A stretch of DNA of 64,000 nucleotides. Origin: Nocardioides ungokensis. Lineage in GTDB: Bacteria > Actinomycetota > Actinomycetes > Propionibacteriales > Nocardioidaceae. Under the pieces are notes generated by a model. It worked only from the letters and a program-made list of their open reading frames with translations. It made no database searches and was not told the origin of the DNA. The position numbers and the translations under genes were made by a program. The stretch is from assembly GCF_013466985.1 (NCBI RefSeq), contig NZ_CP059164.1, positions 4,473,001 through 4,537,000 of the forward strand, in the 5' to 3' direction. Below, one piece after another: positions 7,416 through 16,627 of this stretch (its first letter is position 1; each line of letters begins with the position of its first letter).

Positions 7416-10082
7416 TCACCCCAGGCGAGCCACCAGCGGCAGCCTCGAGCGGGCTGCGAGGCCCACGACGAGGGCGGTCACCTGCGGGAGCGCGACGACG
7501 AGCGACCCGATCAGCAGCCACGGGACGTCGAGGAAGTGGCCGGGCATCTGAGTGCCATCGGCCGTCGTCGTACGCCAGGAGCTGCCGGTGAGCGGGTAGG
7601 TGATCGCCACGCCCGGGATGAAGCCCACCACGGTGCCGAGCACCGCACCCACCAGGCCCACGACCAGCGCGTACGCCGCCGCCACCCCGCGGCGGGTTCG
7701 CGGCGAGGCGCCGACCGCCGAGAGGGTGGCCAGGTCGGGTCGTGCGTCCGAGAGCGCCAGGAACGTCGCGGTGAGCGTGCCGCCGAGCATGAGCACCCCG
7801 CCGAGCACCCCGAGCACGAGCAGCAGGATCACCGTCGAGTCCGGCGCCTGGTAGCCGCGTTCGACGTAGAAGCCGGCGTCCCCGGAGATGCCCTGCACGG
7901 CCTCGTCGACGTCCGCCTGCTGCTGCTCGGTGATCGTGGTGCCGCTGACCAGCAGCCCCACGGTGACCGGACGGGTGAGCGGCGAGTGGAAGCCCTCGGC
8001 CACCGAGGAGGGGACCACCGCCTGGATCGTCCCCAGGCCCTCGGGCACCCGCAGGAACATCGCCGGCACCGTCACCCGGCCCAGCGGGCGGGCCCGACCG
8101 CCCCTCGCCGGGAAGCTGGACCCGACCACCGTCGCCCGGTCACTGTGCACCGCCTGCGAGGTGAAGACGACGGCCTTTCCGGACCGCAGCGCCGCGTCGG
8201 CCCGGGCGACGTCGGCGTCCCGGAGCCCGGGCACCTGCGTCGGGAGCCCGCCGTCGCTCACCAGCACCGACGACCCGAGCGTCGAGCCGTACATGTCCAG
8301 CAGGCCGTCCTGCTTCCCCGCGCGCAGCGTGACGTCGATCGTCCCTCCACCCCTGGTGCTGGTCGGGATGCCTCGCAGCTCGGTGATGGTGGCACCGGGG
8401 ACGTTGCGCTCCACGGCCGCGCGCAGCGGTGTCCACAGCTCCTGCCGCGGCTTCCACTGGGTCAGGGTCGCCTGGCCGATGGTCAGCTGCGGGGTGTACT
8501 CCGCCTGGTTCTGGGCCTCGTCGCTGGTGTTCGCGATGCCGAGCGCGACCCCGCCGGCGACGGTCGCGGCCACGGCCGCCACCGCGGGCACCGTGCGGGT
8601 CCGGTGCCGCGCCGCATCGCGTACGGCGTAGCGCAGCGTCAGCGGGAGGCCGCGCGAGAGCCGGGCCAGGCCGACGACCACCACCGGGACCAGCAGGATC
8701 ATCCCGAGGACGGCCACGATGGCGGCGCCGGCGATGAAGTACTCGCCGTTCTGCGTGGAGCGTGCGCCGTACGCCGCGCCCGCCACGCCCGCGCCGAGCA
8801 GCACGGCGCGAGCACCGGCGACCGCAGGCTCGGGGCCCGGTCACCCCGCCGGCCCGCGAGCACCGCGACGACGTCCTGGCGCGACGCGATCCACGCCGGC
8901 ACGACCGCCGCGAGCAGCGCGCTGGCCAGGCCGAAGGCCGCGATGCCGACCAGGTGCGGCCAGGGCACGTCGAACGGCCGAACCACATGTTGGAGAAGCG
9001 CTGCACGGCAGGCATCAAGAGCCAGGCGGCCGCGATGCCGAGCACCATCCCGAGCAGGGCACCGGTCGCGCCGAGGACCACCCCGCCCGCCAGCACGACG
9101 CGACGTGCCTGGTCGGGGGTGCCGCCCGTCGCCGACATCAGCGCGAGCGAGCGGGACTGGCGCCGGGCGCCGACGGCGAAGGCCGGACCGGCGAGAAGGA
9201 CGACCTCGATCAGCGCCATCACGACGATCAGCACGACGACGGCGACCGTGGACTGGTTGCTCCCGCTCGCGGAGTCCCGGATCTCGGCCGGGATCGCGGA
9301 GTCCGGGGGCGGGTCGTCCATCACGGCTCGCGAGAGCACCAGCCCGCCGAGCGCGTTGAGGGCCCGCACCTGCTCCCACGAGACGGGCCCGCCGCCGACG
9401 AGCCAGGTCTGCATGCCCATCGCCGCGCCGGCCGTGAGGCGGGGCGAGGTGCCGACCAGGACGGGGAGGTCGCGGTACGACGTCGACTCGCCGATCCCGA
9501 CCACGGTGAAGGACCCGGCGCCCTGCACCTTGATCGGGCCGCCCAGCGGGAAGCCGTGGCCGGCGAGCGCGCTGTTGATGACGACCTCGTCGGGCGCGTG
9601 CGGCTTGCGGCCGCTGGTCACGTCGAAGATGCCGTCGGCCAGCGGGTCGGTCAGGTCGAGCCGCGTGGTGTCGGCGTAGATCGCTCCCCGGTCGGTGTCG
9701 ACGCTGGTGCTGCCGGTGGCCATCGGGATCGACCGGGCCCCGGGGCCGAGCACCGCGCTGATCCGCTCCGGACCGGTCAGGCCCCGGTGGCGGTCCGGCG
9801 TACCGTCCCCCATGGACATGCCATCAGGGTCGAGGGCCTGCGCGACCCGCCCGATCCCGTGCTGGAAGGTCACCCTGGCCTCGGCGCTGCCCAGCCGCCG
9901 GCCCAGGGACTCCGAGCCCGAGACGTCCTGGGTCTGCAGCACGATGTCGGCGGCGGTCACGCCCAGCACCGGCAGCGCGATCATCACCAGGACCAGGATG
10001 CTGCGGCCACGGGCCCGCAGCGCCTCTCGGCGGGCGAGCCGCAGGGCCAGGCGCCAGCCGGCCCAGCGGCGCTGCAGCCACC

Positions 10083-10086
<4 letters not shown>
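7416..10086 (-). CDS. ABC transporter permease, FtsX/MacB type (two frameshifts, near 8985 and 8815)
   Basis: Large FtsX-family permease of about 890 residues once joined. It begins MRWLQRRWAGWRLALRLARR followed by a membrane helix (ILVLVMIALPVLGVTAAD), a long extracytoplasmic domain, a first FtsX core ending at about FSNMWFG, a second linker DVPWPHLVGIAAFGLASALL, then a second extracytoplasmic domain and FtsX core ending LPLVARLG. Three consecutive frames are used; each switch equals one lost base, so the gene is probably intact in the organism. It would transport or mechanically couple an unknown substrate, such as a drug, peptide or lipid, with the ATPase whose stop overlaps its ATG (ATGA). 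Regulated by the PadR gene at the head of the operon. Confidence 0.88.
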
Positions 10087-10797
<711 letters not shown>

Positions 10798-10801
<4 letters not shown>

Positions 10802-10944
10802 CGCGAGACCTCCCTGGTGTCGACGGACGTCTGAAGGCGGCGTTCGAGCGTCGCCCGCCGCAGCCGCACCGCGCACTGGTCGAGCCAGCGGGTCTCGGCC
10901 CGGTGGATCCGGACGGCCTCGTCGACGTGGAGCCCGGCGTTCAT
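10798..10944 (-). CDS. 48-residue microprotein resembling the PadR C-terminal helix
   Basis: Short coding frame MNAGLHVDEAVRIHRAETRW... ending DTREVSR. Its start overlaps the PadR stop and its stop overlaps the ATPase start, both ATGA, which argues that it is translated. Residues about 16-32 (ETRWLDQCAVRLRRA) closely match the C-terminal helix of the neighbouring PadR protein (EIRWLDHCEARLRRA), the helix PadR proteins use to dimerise. It has no HTH. It may have arisen by duplication of the PadR 3' end and could form mixed dimers with it; this is inference. Confidence 0.75.
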
Positions 10945-11555
10945 CGGCGGGCCTCCGGCGTCTCGGCGCCCTGGGCGGCCGCGGACGTGGAGGTCGAGGT
11001 GGAGGTGGAGCGCTGCGCGGCAGCGCGGCGGAGCCGGGCCTCGCAGTGGTCGAGCCACCGGATCTCCGCCTCGGCGGCGAAGACCAGCGAGTCGAGGACC
11101 AGGCTCCAGGCCATGTCGGCACGATCCTCGGGTGCCGCAGCACGGCCGCCGCGCTTCAGCCGGGTGTAGTCCTGCAGGGCCGTCATGGTCGCTGAGCGCT
11201 GCTGCTGGATCACCGCGCCCACGTCCACGCCGGGCACGGTGACGGCGATCGCGAGCTTGATCGCCAGCTCGTCGCGCGGAGGCTGGGTGCGGGCCACCGG
11301 CGTGGTGAACCACGCCGAGACCTCGTCGCGCCCCGCCGGGGTGACGCGGTAGATGGCTCCATGGCTGGAGTCCTCGTCGTCGGCCCCCGTGCCCTCGACG
11401 AGCCCATCTCGCTCGAGCCGGGTCAGGGTCGTGTAGACCTGCCCGATGTTGAGCGGCCAGGTCGACCCGGTCCGCTGCTCGAACTCGGCCCGGAGCTGGT
11501 AGCCGTACATCGGCCCCTGCTCCAGCAATGCCAACAGTGCCTGCCTGACCGACAT
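10941..11555 (-). CDS. PadR family transcriptional regulator of the ABC transporter operon
   Basis: 204 residues. The PadR winged helix is clear: MSVRQALLALLEQGPMYGYQ, then GSTWPLNIGQVYTTLTRLER and the wing GAIYRVTPAGRDEVSAW. The C-terminal dimerisation helix carries EIRWLDHCEARLRRA and is followed by a low-complexity serine/threonine tail. It heads the operon with the microprotein, ATPase and permease, a common arrangement for PadR-controlled efflux or stress transporters. A duplicated motif ATACCnnGTAT at 11601-11624, 46-69 bases upstream, is the best operator candidate. Confidence 0.93.
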   Translation of the reverse strand: MSVRQALLALLEQGPMYGYQLRAEFEQRTGSTWPLNIGQVYTTLTRLERDGLVEGTGADDEDSSHGAIYRVTPAGRDEVSAWFTTPVARTQPPRDELAIKLAIAVTVPGVDVGAVIQQQRSATMTALQDYTRLKRGGRAAAPEDRADMAWSLVLDSLVFAAEAEIRWLDHCEARLRRAAAQRSTSTSTSTSAAAQGAETPEARR

Positions 11556-11600
11556 CCGCGCCTCCCCGGAGGGTTGTCCACCGGCCCCCGTGGCCGATGG

Positions 11601-11624
11601 ATACCGGGTATGTATACCACGTAT
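11601..11624. promoter_or_regulatory. Tandem ATACCnnGTAT sites, candidate PadR operator
   Basis: Two copies of ATACC-n-GTAT type sequence, ATACCGGGTAT (11601-11611) and ATACCACGTAT (11614-11624), lie 13 bases apart in the 192-bp gap between the divergent PadR and RDD genes. The first is a perfect 11-bp palindrome around its centre. Spacing and position suit an autoregulatory operator. The rest of the gap holds promoters and the RDD ribosome-binding site; I see no gene in it. Confidence 0.6.
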
Positions 11625-11747
11625 GCAGTCCGTTGGGCAGAGGTTTCGGTCGCGACACGTTTGACCAACAGCCCCACGGGCATCACCCGTGCGGCCAGTT
11701 CGTCACTACGCTGACGCCACCTTTGATGCAGCCCTGAAGGGGGAGCA

Positions 11748-12395
11748 ATGTCCGACTACGGGAACCCGCCCCAGGACCCGAACGCCCAACCCGACCCGTA
11801 CGGGCAGCCCGCCCAGTCGGCCTACGGCCAGCAGCCCAACCCCTACGGGCAGCAGCCCAACCCCTACGGCCAGCAGCCGACCTACGGCCAGGTCGCCTAC
11901 GGCCAGCCCGGGTACGGCGCGGTCGTCCCCGACTACGCCCACTGGATCAAGCGGGTGGGCGCCTACGTCGTCGACGCGCTCGCGACCTCGCTCGCCGGCA
12001 TCCCGCTGTGGATCGGCTACGGCATCCTCCTGGCCAACACCACGACGACGACGAACCCGGACGGCACCACCACGACCAGCGTCTCCGGCGGCGGCGCGGC
12101 CTTGGTGCTGATCCTGATCGGTGTCGTCACCTCGATCGCGTTCTTCGTGTGGAACACCTGCCTCAGGCAGGGCCGCACCGGCTACTCGATCGGCAAGGGC
12201 GTGCTCGGCATCAAGCTGATCGGCGAGGCTTCGGGCCAGCCCATCGGCGGCGGCATGGCCTTCCTCCGCTACCTGTGCCACATCATCGACGGCATCTGCT
12301 ACATCGGCTACCTGTGGCCGCTGTGGGACCGCAAGCGGCAGACCTTCGCCGACAAGATCATGAGCACGATCGTGATCAACCAGCCCAAGGGCTGA
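11748..12395 (+). CDS. RDD family membrane protein with N-terminal PYGQQPN repeats
   Basis: 215 residues. Residues 1-60 are a Q/P/G/Y-rich disordered tail built from a repeated PYGQQPN unit (21-bp DNA period, about 11828-11890). The RDD domain follows, starting HWIKRVGAYVVDALATSLAG (conserved R and D), with a second membrane region (ALVLILIGVVTSIAFFVWNT) and a last one containing FLRYLCHIIDGICYIGYLWP, ending DKIMSTIVINQPKG. The function of RDD proteins is largely unknown; some are Na+/H+ antiporters. GGGGGAG lies 6 bases upstream of the ATG. A strong terminator hairpin follows at 12421-12452, so the gene is monocistronic. Confidence 0.93.
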   Translation: MSDYGNPPQDPNAQPDPYGQPAQSAYGQQPNPYGQQPNPYGQQPTYGQVAYGQPGYGAVVPDYAHWIKRVGAYVVDALATSLAGIPLWIGYGILLANTTTTTNPDGTTTTSVSGGGAALVLILIGVVTSIAFFVWNTCLRQGRTGYSIGKGVLGIKLIGEASGQPIGGGMAFLRYLCHIIDGICYIGYLWPLWDRKRQTFADKIMSTIVINQPKG

Positions 12396-12420
12396 CGCGG
12401 CAACCGCGACGTCGTACCGA

Positions 12421-12452
12421 GGAACCCGCCGGGCCGAGGCCCGGCGGGTTCC
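12421..12452 (+). terminator. Rho-independent-like terminator hairpin after the RDD gene
   Basis: GGAACCCGCCGGGCC (12421-12435) pairs perfectly with 12438-12452. The hairpin is 26 bases after the RDD stop and 16 bases before the SDR start. There is no long T-tract, as is usual in high-GC actinobacteria. Confidence 0.85.
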
Positions 12453-12467
12453 TTCACACTCGGGGGC

Positions 12468-13295
12468 ATGACCAGTGCCTCCACCCGCACCGTCCTGATC
12501 ACCGGCGCCTCCTCCGGCCTGGGGGCCGAGATGGCCCGCCAGCTCGCCGCACGCGGCTACGACCTGGCGCTCTGCGCGCGACGCCTCGACCGCCTCGAGA
12601 AGCTGCGCGCCGAGATCCTCGCCGCGGACCCCGGCGGGTCGACAACCCGCCGGATCGAGGTCCGGGAACTCGACGTCAACGACGCCGACCAGGTCTTCGA
12701 GGTGTTCCGAGGTTTCCGCGACGACTTCGCCGGCAACGTCACCGACGTCACCGACGGCACCGACGGCACCGACGGCACCGCGCGGGGCATCGACCGGATC
12801 GTGATCAACGCCGGCCTCGGCAAGGGCGCCCCGCTCGGCACCGGGGGCTACGCCGCCAACCGCGAGACCGCCATGACGAACTTCGTCGGCGCGCTCACCC
12901 AGGCCGAGGCAGCGATGGAGATCTTCCGCGCGCAGGGCACCGGCCACCTCGTGATGATCTCGTCGATGTCGGCGATGCGCGGCCTGCCCAAGTCGATGAC
13001 GACGTACGCCGCCACCAAGGCCGGCGTGGCCCACCTCGCCGAGGGCCTGCGCAACGAGCTGCACGGCAAGCCGATCAAGGTCAGCGTGATCTACCCCGGC
13101 TACATCGCCTCGGAGATGAACGAGCACGTCGCCGAGAAGGCCCCGATGATGGTCAGCACCGAGAAGGGCGTGCACGCGATCGTCGAGGCCATCGAGAAGG
13201 AGAAGGCCTCGGCCTGCGTGCCGCCGCTGCCGTGGGCGCCGCTGTCGCTGCTGATGAAGCACGCGCCGCTGCCGCTCTTCAAGAAGCTGATGTGA
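12468..13295 (+). CDS. SDR family NAD(P)-dependent oxidoreductase
   Basis: 275-residue short-chain dehydrogenase. The cofactor motif is ITGASSGLGAEMARQLAARG (TGxxxGxG), NAG occurs in IVINAGLGKGAP, the catalytic serine is in MISSMSAMRG and the YxxxK motif is YAATKAGVAHLAEG. A five-unit 9-bp tandem repeat at 12738-12782 encodes VTDVTDGTDGTDGTA in the loop before IDRIVINAG, a surface region that seems free to vary in length. The substrate is not predictable. It is flanked by the RDD terminator upstream and a converging TetR gene downstream. Confidence 0.92.
   Translation: MTSASTRTVLITGASSGLGAEMARQLAARGYDLALCARRLDRLEKLRAEILAADPGGSTTRRIEVRELDVNDADQVFEVFRGFRDDFAGNVTDVTDGTDGTDGTARGIDRIVINAGLGKGAPLGTGGYAANRETAMTNFVGALTQAEAAMEIFRAQGTGHLVMISSMSAMRGLPKSMTTYAATKAGVAHLAEGLRNELHGKPIKVSVIYPGYIASEMNEHVAEKAPMMVSTEKGVHAIVEAIEKEKASACVPPLPWAPLSLLMKHAPLPLFKKLM
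12738..12782 (+). repeat. Five 9-bp in-frame tandem repeats in the SDR gene
   Basis: Units GTCACCGAC, GTCACCGAC, GGCACCGAC, GGCACCGAC, GGCACCGCG encode residues 91-105 as VTD/GTD triplets. The repeat is in-frame, so copy-number change would lengthen the loop without a frameshift. Confidence 0.9.
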
Positions 13296-13324
13296 CGGTC
13301 CAGCCGCTGAGGTGACCAGTCGGC

Positions 13325-13858
13325 TCAGGTGATCAGCCGGGTGACGAAACGCTGCATGGCCGCCTGGGCGCGCGGGATCGGCAGAGCGGCCTCGGGGAGG
13401 CTCATGGCGAACCGGAGTCCCTCGGTCACGGCCACCAAGAGGTCGAGATCGGTCTGGTCCCCGTCCGGGAGCACTCTGGCCAAGTACTCGCGCTCGGCCG
13501 ACCGCAGATCGGCGATCGCCAGGGCGACTCCCTCGTGCCCGCGCCCGATCTCTGCGAGCGCGAAGTCGAACGCCGCGTCGTCAACCGCGTCGGGAGCCTC
13601 CGCCAGGTGCCGGTCCAGGTCGGTGAGTGTGGTGACGTGGTAGAACCGCGCCCTTCGGTCGTTCATCCATCGATGCGCCAACTTGCCCCACAGCTGCTCG
13701 GCACTGCCGAAGTGGTTGACGACGCCGGCTGGGCTGATCCCCGCGGCACGGGCGACGGAGCGCAGTGACGGGCCTGAGACACCTCCGGTCACCACCAGCC
13801 CGAACATGGCAACCACCAGGGAGTCCAAGCGGTCCATGTGCCAGATGAGTCGAGGCAT
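13325..13858 (-). CDS. TetR/AcrR family transcriptional regulator
   Basis: 177 residues. The recognition region is SLRSVARAAGISPAGVVNHF, near residue 30; the segment before it (MDRLDSLVVAMFGLVVTGGV) is the first helix. The C-terminal domain has no recognised ligand pocket. The gene converges with the SDR gene (stop 29 bases away). The 167-bp gap upstream contains a 36-bp perfect palindrome (13953-13988), about 95 bases before the start, the best candidate for its own operator. AT-rich base use near the start differs mildly from neighbours. Confidence 0.88.
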   Translation of the reverse strand: MPRLIWHMDRLDSLVVAMFGLVVTGGVSGPSLRSVARAAGISPAGVVNHFGSAEQLWGKLAHRWMNDRRARFYHVTTLTDLDRHLAEAPDAVDDAAFDFALAEIGRGHEGVALAIADLRSAEREYLARVLPDGDQTDLDLLVAVTEGLRFAMSLPEAALPIPRAQAAMQRFVTRLIT

Positions 13859-13952
13859 GTCACCAGCCGATCACGTCCCGGCGATTCCTGCCCGAAGCTC
13901 TCCACAGCCCGACCGGACGTGACGCAGTGCTGGGTGGACCACGACATGCCCT

Positions 13953-13988
13953 TCCGCGGTTTGAACAAACGTTTGTTCAAACCGCGGA
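13953..13988. promoter_or_regulatory. 36-bp perfect palindrome, candidate TetR operator
   Basis: Loop-less palindrome with an AT-rich core TTTGAACAAACGTTTG and GC flanks CCGCGG, centred at 13970/13971. It lies between the histidine phosphatase 3' end and the TetR start. The core GAACAAACGTTTGTTC has the form of TetR-family operators. A terminator for the upstream operon (14026-17880) is the alternative reading. The rest of the 13859-14025 gap shows nothing else recognisable. Confidence 0.65.
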
Positions 13989-14025
13989 GGGGTTTCGAGT
14001 CGTACCCGCGGCCGGCAGCCGACCG

Positions 14026-14745
14026 TCAGCGGTAGGTGAGCGTCTCGTCCTCGAGGTGGGAGTGCTCGTTGAAGGTCAGCAGCCGGGCTCCGGTGGAGCC
14101 CACGACCACCCGCGTCACCGAGGAGTTCACGGTCACGGTGTTGAACCGGGACCAGATCCGCGCCAGCGCGGCCGGGTCCTCGCCGTCGGGGTCGACCAGG
14201 GCGGCGCAGGCGGCTGCGATCGGGCCGCCGGAGCTGACCGCGACCACCGTCCCGCCCGGCCCGGCCGCGGCGCAGGCACGCTCGAGCGCGGCCCGCACCC
14301 GGGTCACGAAGGCCGGCCAGGACTCGGGGTAGTCGGCATCGTGCCCTCCCCCGGTCCACCGGGCCGTGGCCTGCTCGAAGATCCTCTGGAACTCGCGCCG
14401 GTCGACCCCCTGCATGCCGGCGACCTGCACCCCGTCACCCTGCACCCCGTTAGCGGGGGCCTCCACGCTGCGTGCGTACGCCGCCACCACCCCGAGGTGG
14501 TCGAACTCGTCCCAGCCCGCGTCGACCTCGACCGGGGTGTCCCAGCCGGCGGCGGCGACCATGCCCTCCGCGGTCTCGCGGTGCCGGCGCATGCCTCCGC
14601 GCAGGAGCAGGTCGGGGGCGACCTTGCGCTCGGCGAGCCAGGTACCCAGCAGCCGGCTCTGCTCCCAGCCGGTCTCGGAGAGCACGTCGTAGTCGTCCGC
14701 ACCGAAGGAGGCCTGGCCGTGGCGGACCAGCAGCACGACCCCCAT
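14026..14745 (-). CDS. Histidine phosphatase family protein (phosphoglycerate-mutase-like)
   Basis: 239 residues. It starts MGVVLLVRHGQASFGADDYD, with the catalytic RHG histidine at about residue 9. A second conserved arginine is in MRRHRETAEG, and the second histidine expected in this fold is probably EHSHLED near the end. An in-frame 15-bp direct repeat (14424-14450) gives GVQGDGVQ in a loop. The ATG overlaps the APH-kinase stop by one base (TGATG), making it the last gene of a four-gene acyl-CoA operon. A phosphatase next to a 4-hydroxyacyl kinase-like enzyme is notable; the substrate could be a phosphorylated intermediate, but this is inference. Confidence 0.88.
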   Translation of the reverse strand: MGVVLLVRHGQASFGADDYDVLSETGWEQSRLLGTWLAERKVAPDLLLRGGMRRHRETAEGMVAAAGWDTPVEVDAGWDEFDHLGVVAAYARSVEAPANGVQGDGVQVAGMQGVDRREFQRIFEQATARWTGGGHDADYPESWPAFVTRVRAALERACAAAGPGGTVVAVSSGGPIAAACAALVDPDGEDPAALARIWSRFNTVTVNSSVTRVVVGSTGARLLTFNEHSHLEDETLTYR

Positions 14746-15857
14746 CAGGCCCGGTCCCCGGCGCCGGAGACCAGCTGCCGGCACCGCGTCTCGAGGTAGC
14801 CGACGGCCGGGCCGAACACGGCGTACGCCTCGTTGGTGGTCTGCCGGTGGTAGTAGCGGTACCAGATCTGCTGGGCGATGACGGCCAGGCGGAACAGCCC
14901 GAACACCTCGTAGAAGCGCCACTGCTCAGGCGTGACGTCGAAGCCCATCCGGGCCGAGTAGCGCTCGACGATCTCGCCGCGGGTCCACATGCCCGGCGCG
15001 GTGGTGGGCTGTCGACGGAACATCTGGAAGAACTCGTCGTCGCTTGCCTCGACCCAGTAGGCGAGCATCCCGCCGAGGTCCATCAGCGGGTCACCGACCG
15101 TGGCCATCTCCCAGTCGAGCACGCCGATGATGCGCAGGTCGCGGCCGGCCCCACTCTCCTCGACCGAGAGCACCATGTTGTCGAAGCGGAAGTCGTTGTG
15201 GATCAGTCTCTGGCCGACGTCGGCGGGCTGGTGCTGCTCGATCCAGGCGATGACGTCGGACCAGTCCCCGGTGTCGTCGGTGCGAGCCCGGGCGAACCGG
15301 TCGACCCACCCCGAGACCTGACGGGCCACGTAGCCCTCGCCGCGACCCAGCCGGGCCAGCTCGGGGCTCGCCTCCACGTCGACCGAGTGCAGGTCGACCA
15401 GCACGTCCAGCGCGGCGGCGCACAGTGCCGAGGCCTGCTCCGCGCCCAGCGGCCACGGCAGGTCACGGCGCAGGATGGTGCCGTCCAGCTTCTCCATGAC
15501 GTAGAACTCCGAGCCGATGACCGACTCGTCCCGGCAGTAGCCCACCATCCGCGGCACGTAGGGGAAGACGGGCCCCAGCGCCGACTGGATGCGGTGCTCG
15601 CGGCCCATGTCGTGGGCGCTCGCGGCCTTCGCCCCGGCCGGCGGCCGGCGCAGGATCAGGTCCCGCTGCGCCCGCCCCGGGGGCGAGTAGCGCAGCAGGT
15701 AGGTGAGGTTGGACGCCCCACCCGGGAACTGCTGCACCTCGGGTGTCCCCACCAGGTCCTCTGCGAAGGCCTCGGCGTGCTCGCGCAGCCACGCGGCCAC
15801 CGCCTCGGTGTCGAACGCGTCCTCGTCCCGGACCGGCTTCGCCGGGTTCCCGTCCAT
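14745..15857 (-). CDS. APH-family phosphotransferase (ACAD10/11 kinase-domain-like)
   Basis: 370 residues. The kinase core shows GGASNLTYLLRYSPPGRAQR (nucleotide loop), the catalytic loop RLIHNDFRFDNMVLS (HxDxxxxN) and GVLDWEMATVGDPLMDLGG (metal-binding D). This is the aminoglycoside-phosphotransferase fold as seen in the N-terminal half of animal ACAD10/ACAD11 and in LvaA of levulinate catabolism. Those enzymes phosphorylate 4-hydroxyacyl-CoA before the dehydrogenase partner removes phosphate. An acyl-CoA dehydrogenase and an SDR in the same operon, both overlapping in translation, support the same use here. Drug resistance is unlikely. Confidence 0.88.
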   Translation of the reverse strand: MDGNPAKPVRDEDAFDTEAVAAWLREHAEAFAEDLVGTPEVQQFPGGASNLTYLLRYSPPGRAQRDLILRRPPAGAKAASAHDMGREHRIQSALGPVFPYVPRMVGYCRDESVIGSEFYVMEKLDGTILRRDLPWPLGAEQASALCAAALDVLVDLHSVDVEASPELARLGRGEGYVARQVSGWVDRFARARTDDTGDWSDVIAWIEQHQPADVGQRLIHNDFRFDNMVLSVEESGAGRDLRIIGVLDWEMATVGDPLMDLGGMLAYWVEASDDEFFQMFRRQPTTAPGMWTRGEIVERYSARMGFDVTPEQWRFYEVFGLFRLAVIAQQIWYRYYHRQTTNEAYAVFGPAVGYLETRCRQLVSGAGDRA

Positions 15858-16627
15858 CAGAGTCCCTTCTCGAGCTTGGCCGCCTGGGCCCGCATCACCG
15901 CGTCGTACGCCGCGCGGTCACCCTGCTTGAGCGCCCACGCGTCCCGCGCGGCGCGGTCGGGCACGATCACCTCGTCGCCGCGGTCGAGCCCCTCGAGCAC
16001 CGCGGCCGCGATGTCCTCCGCCGTGGTCGGCGAGGAGTCGACCAGCCGGGTCATCACGGCGGCCAGCGCGGTGTCCTCCCCGCGCAGGGAGGACATCAGG
16101 TTGGTGCGGAAGTACGACGGGCAGACGACGTGCGCGGTGACGCCGTACGCCGCCAGCTCGTGGCCCGCCGTCTCGGTGAGGGCGACCACCGCTGCCTTGA
16201 CCGCGTTGTACGACGCCATCCCGGCGGGGTGCACCAGGCCGGCCAGGGAGGCGACGTTCACGATCGCGCCGGAGCGCTGCTGCTTCAGCAGGGGGACGAA
16301 CGTGCGCAGGCCGCGCACCGCGCCGAACAGGTTGATGTCGGTGATCCACTCCCACTCCTCGAGGGTGGCCACGTCGAGCCGGCCGCCGCCGGCCACACCG
16401 GCGTTGTTGACCAGGACGTCGAGCCCGCCCCACGTCCTCGTGACGTGGTCGAGCGCCGCCGCCCAGTCCTTCTCGGAGGTGATGTCGAGCCGGAGGTCGC
16501 CGCCGGTCACGTCGGTCCGCAGCACCTCGTCCCCGCGTGCCTCGAAGGCGTCGGCCAGGGCGGCGCCCAGCCCCGAGGCCGCGCCCGTGACCAGGACCCG
16601 CCTCGCAGCGTTCATCGAAGGGCTCAT
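15857..16627 (-). CDS. SDR family oxidoreductase in the APH/acyl-CoA dehydrogenase operon
   Basis: 256 residues. VTGAASGLGAALADAFEARG (cofactor loop), LVNNAGVAGGG, VNVASLAGLVHPAGMASYNA with YNAVK give the classical SDR active site (S, Y, K). It may oxidise or reduce a hydroxy/keto acyl group, for example the 4-oxo to 4-hydroxy step that precedes phosphorylation. ATG at 16627 overlaps the upstream dehydrogenase stop (ATGA); an internal ATG four codons later (MNAARRV) is possible. The stop shares one base with the kinase start (TGATG). Confidence 0.9.
   Translation of the reverse strand: MSPSMNAARRVLVTGAASGLGAALADAFEARGDEVLRTDVTGGDLRLDITSEKDWAAALDHVTRTWGGLDVLVNNAGVAGGGRLDVATLEEWEWITDINLFGAVRGLRTFVPLLKQQRSGAIVNVASLAGLVHPAGMASYNAVKAAVVALTETAGHELAAYGVTAHVVCPSYFRTNLMSSLRGEDTALAAVMTRLVDSSPTTAEDIAAAVLEGLDRGDEVIVPDRAARDAWALKQGDRAAYDAVMRAQAAKLEKGL

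Noticed and set aside
14745..15857. Aminoglycoside resistance gene
   Set aside because: The APH fold is shared, but operon partners are acyl-CoA enzymes and the motifs fit the ACAD10/11 kinase type.
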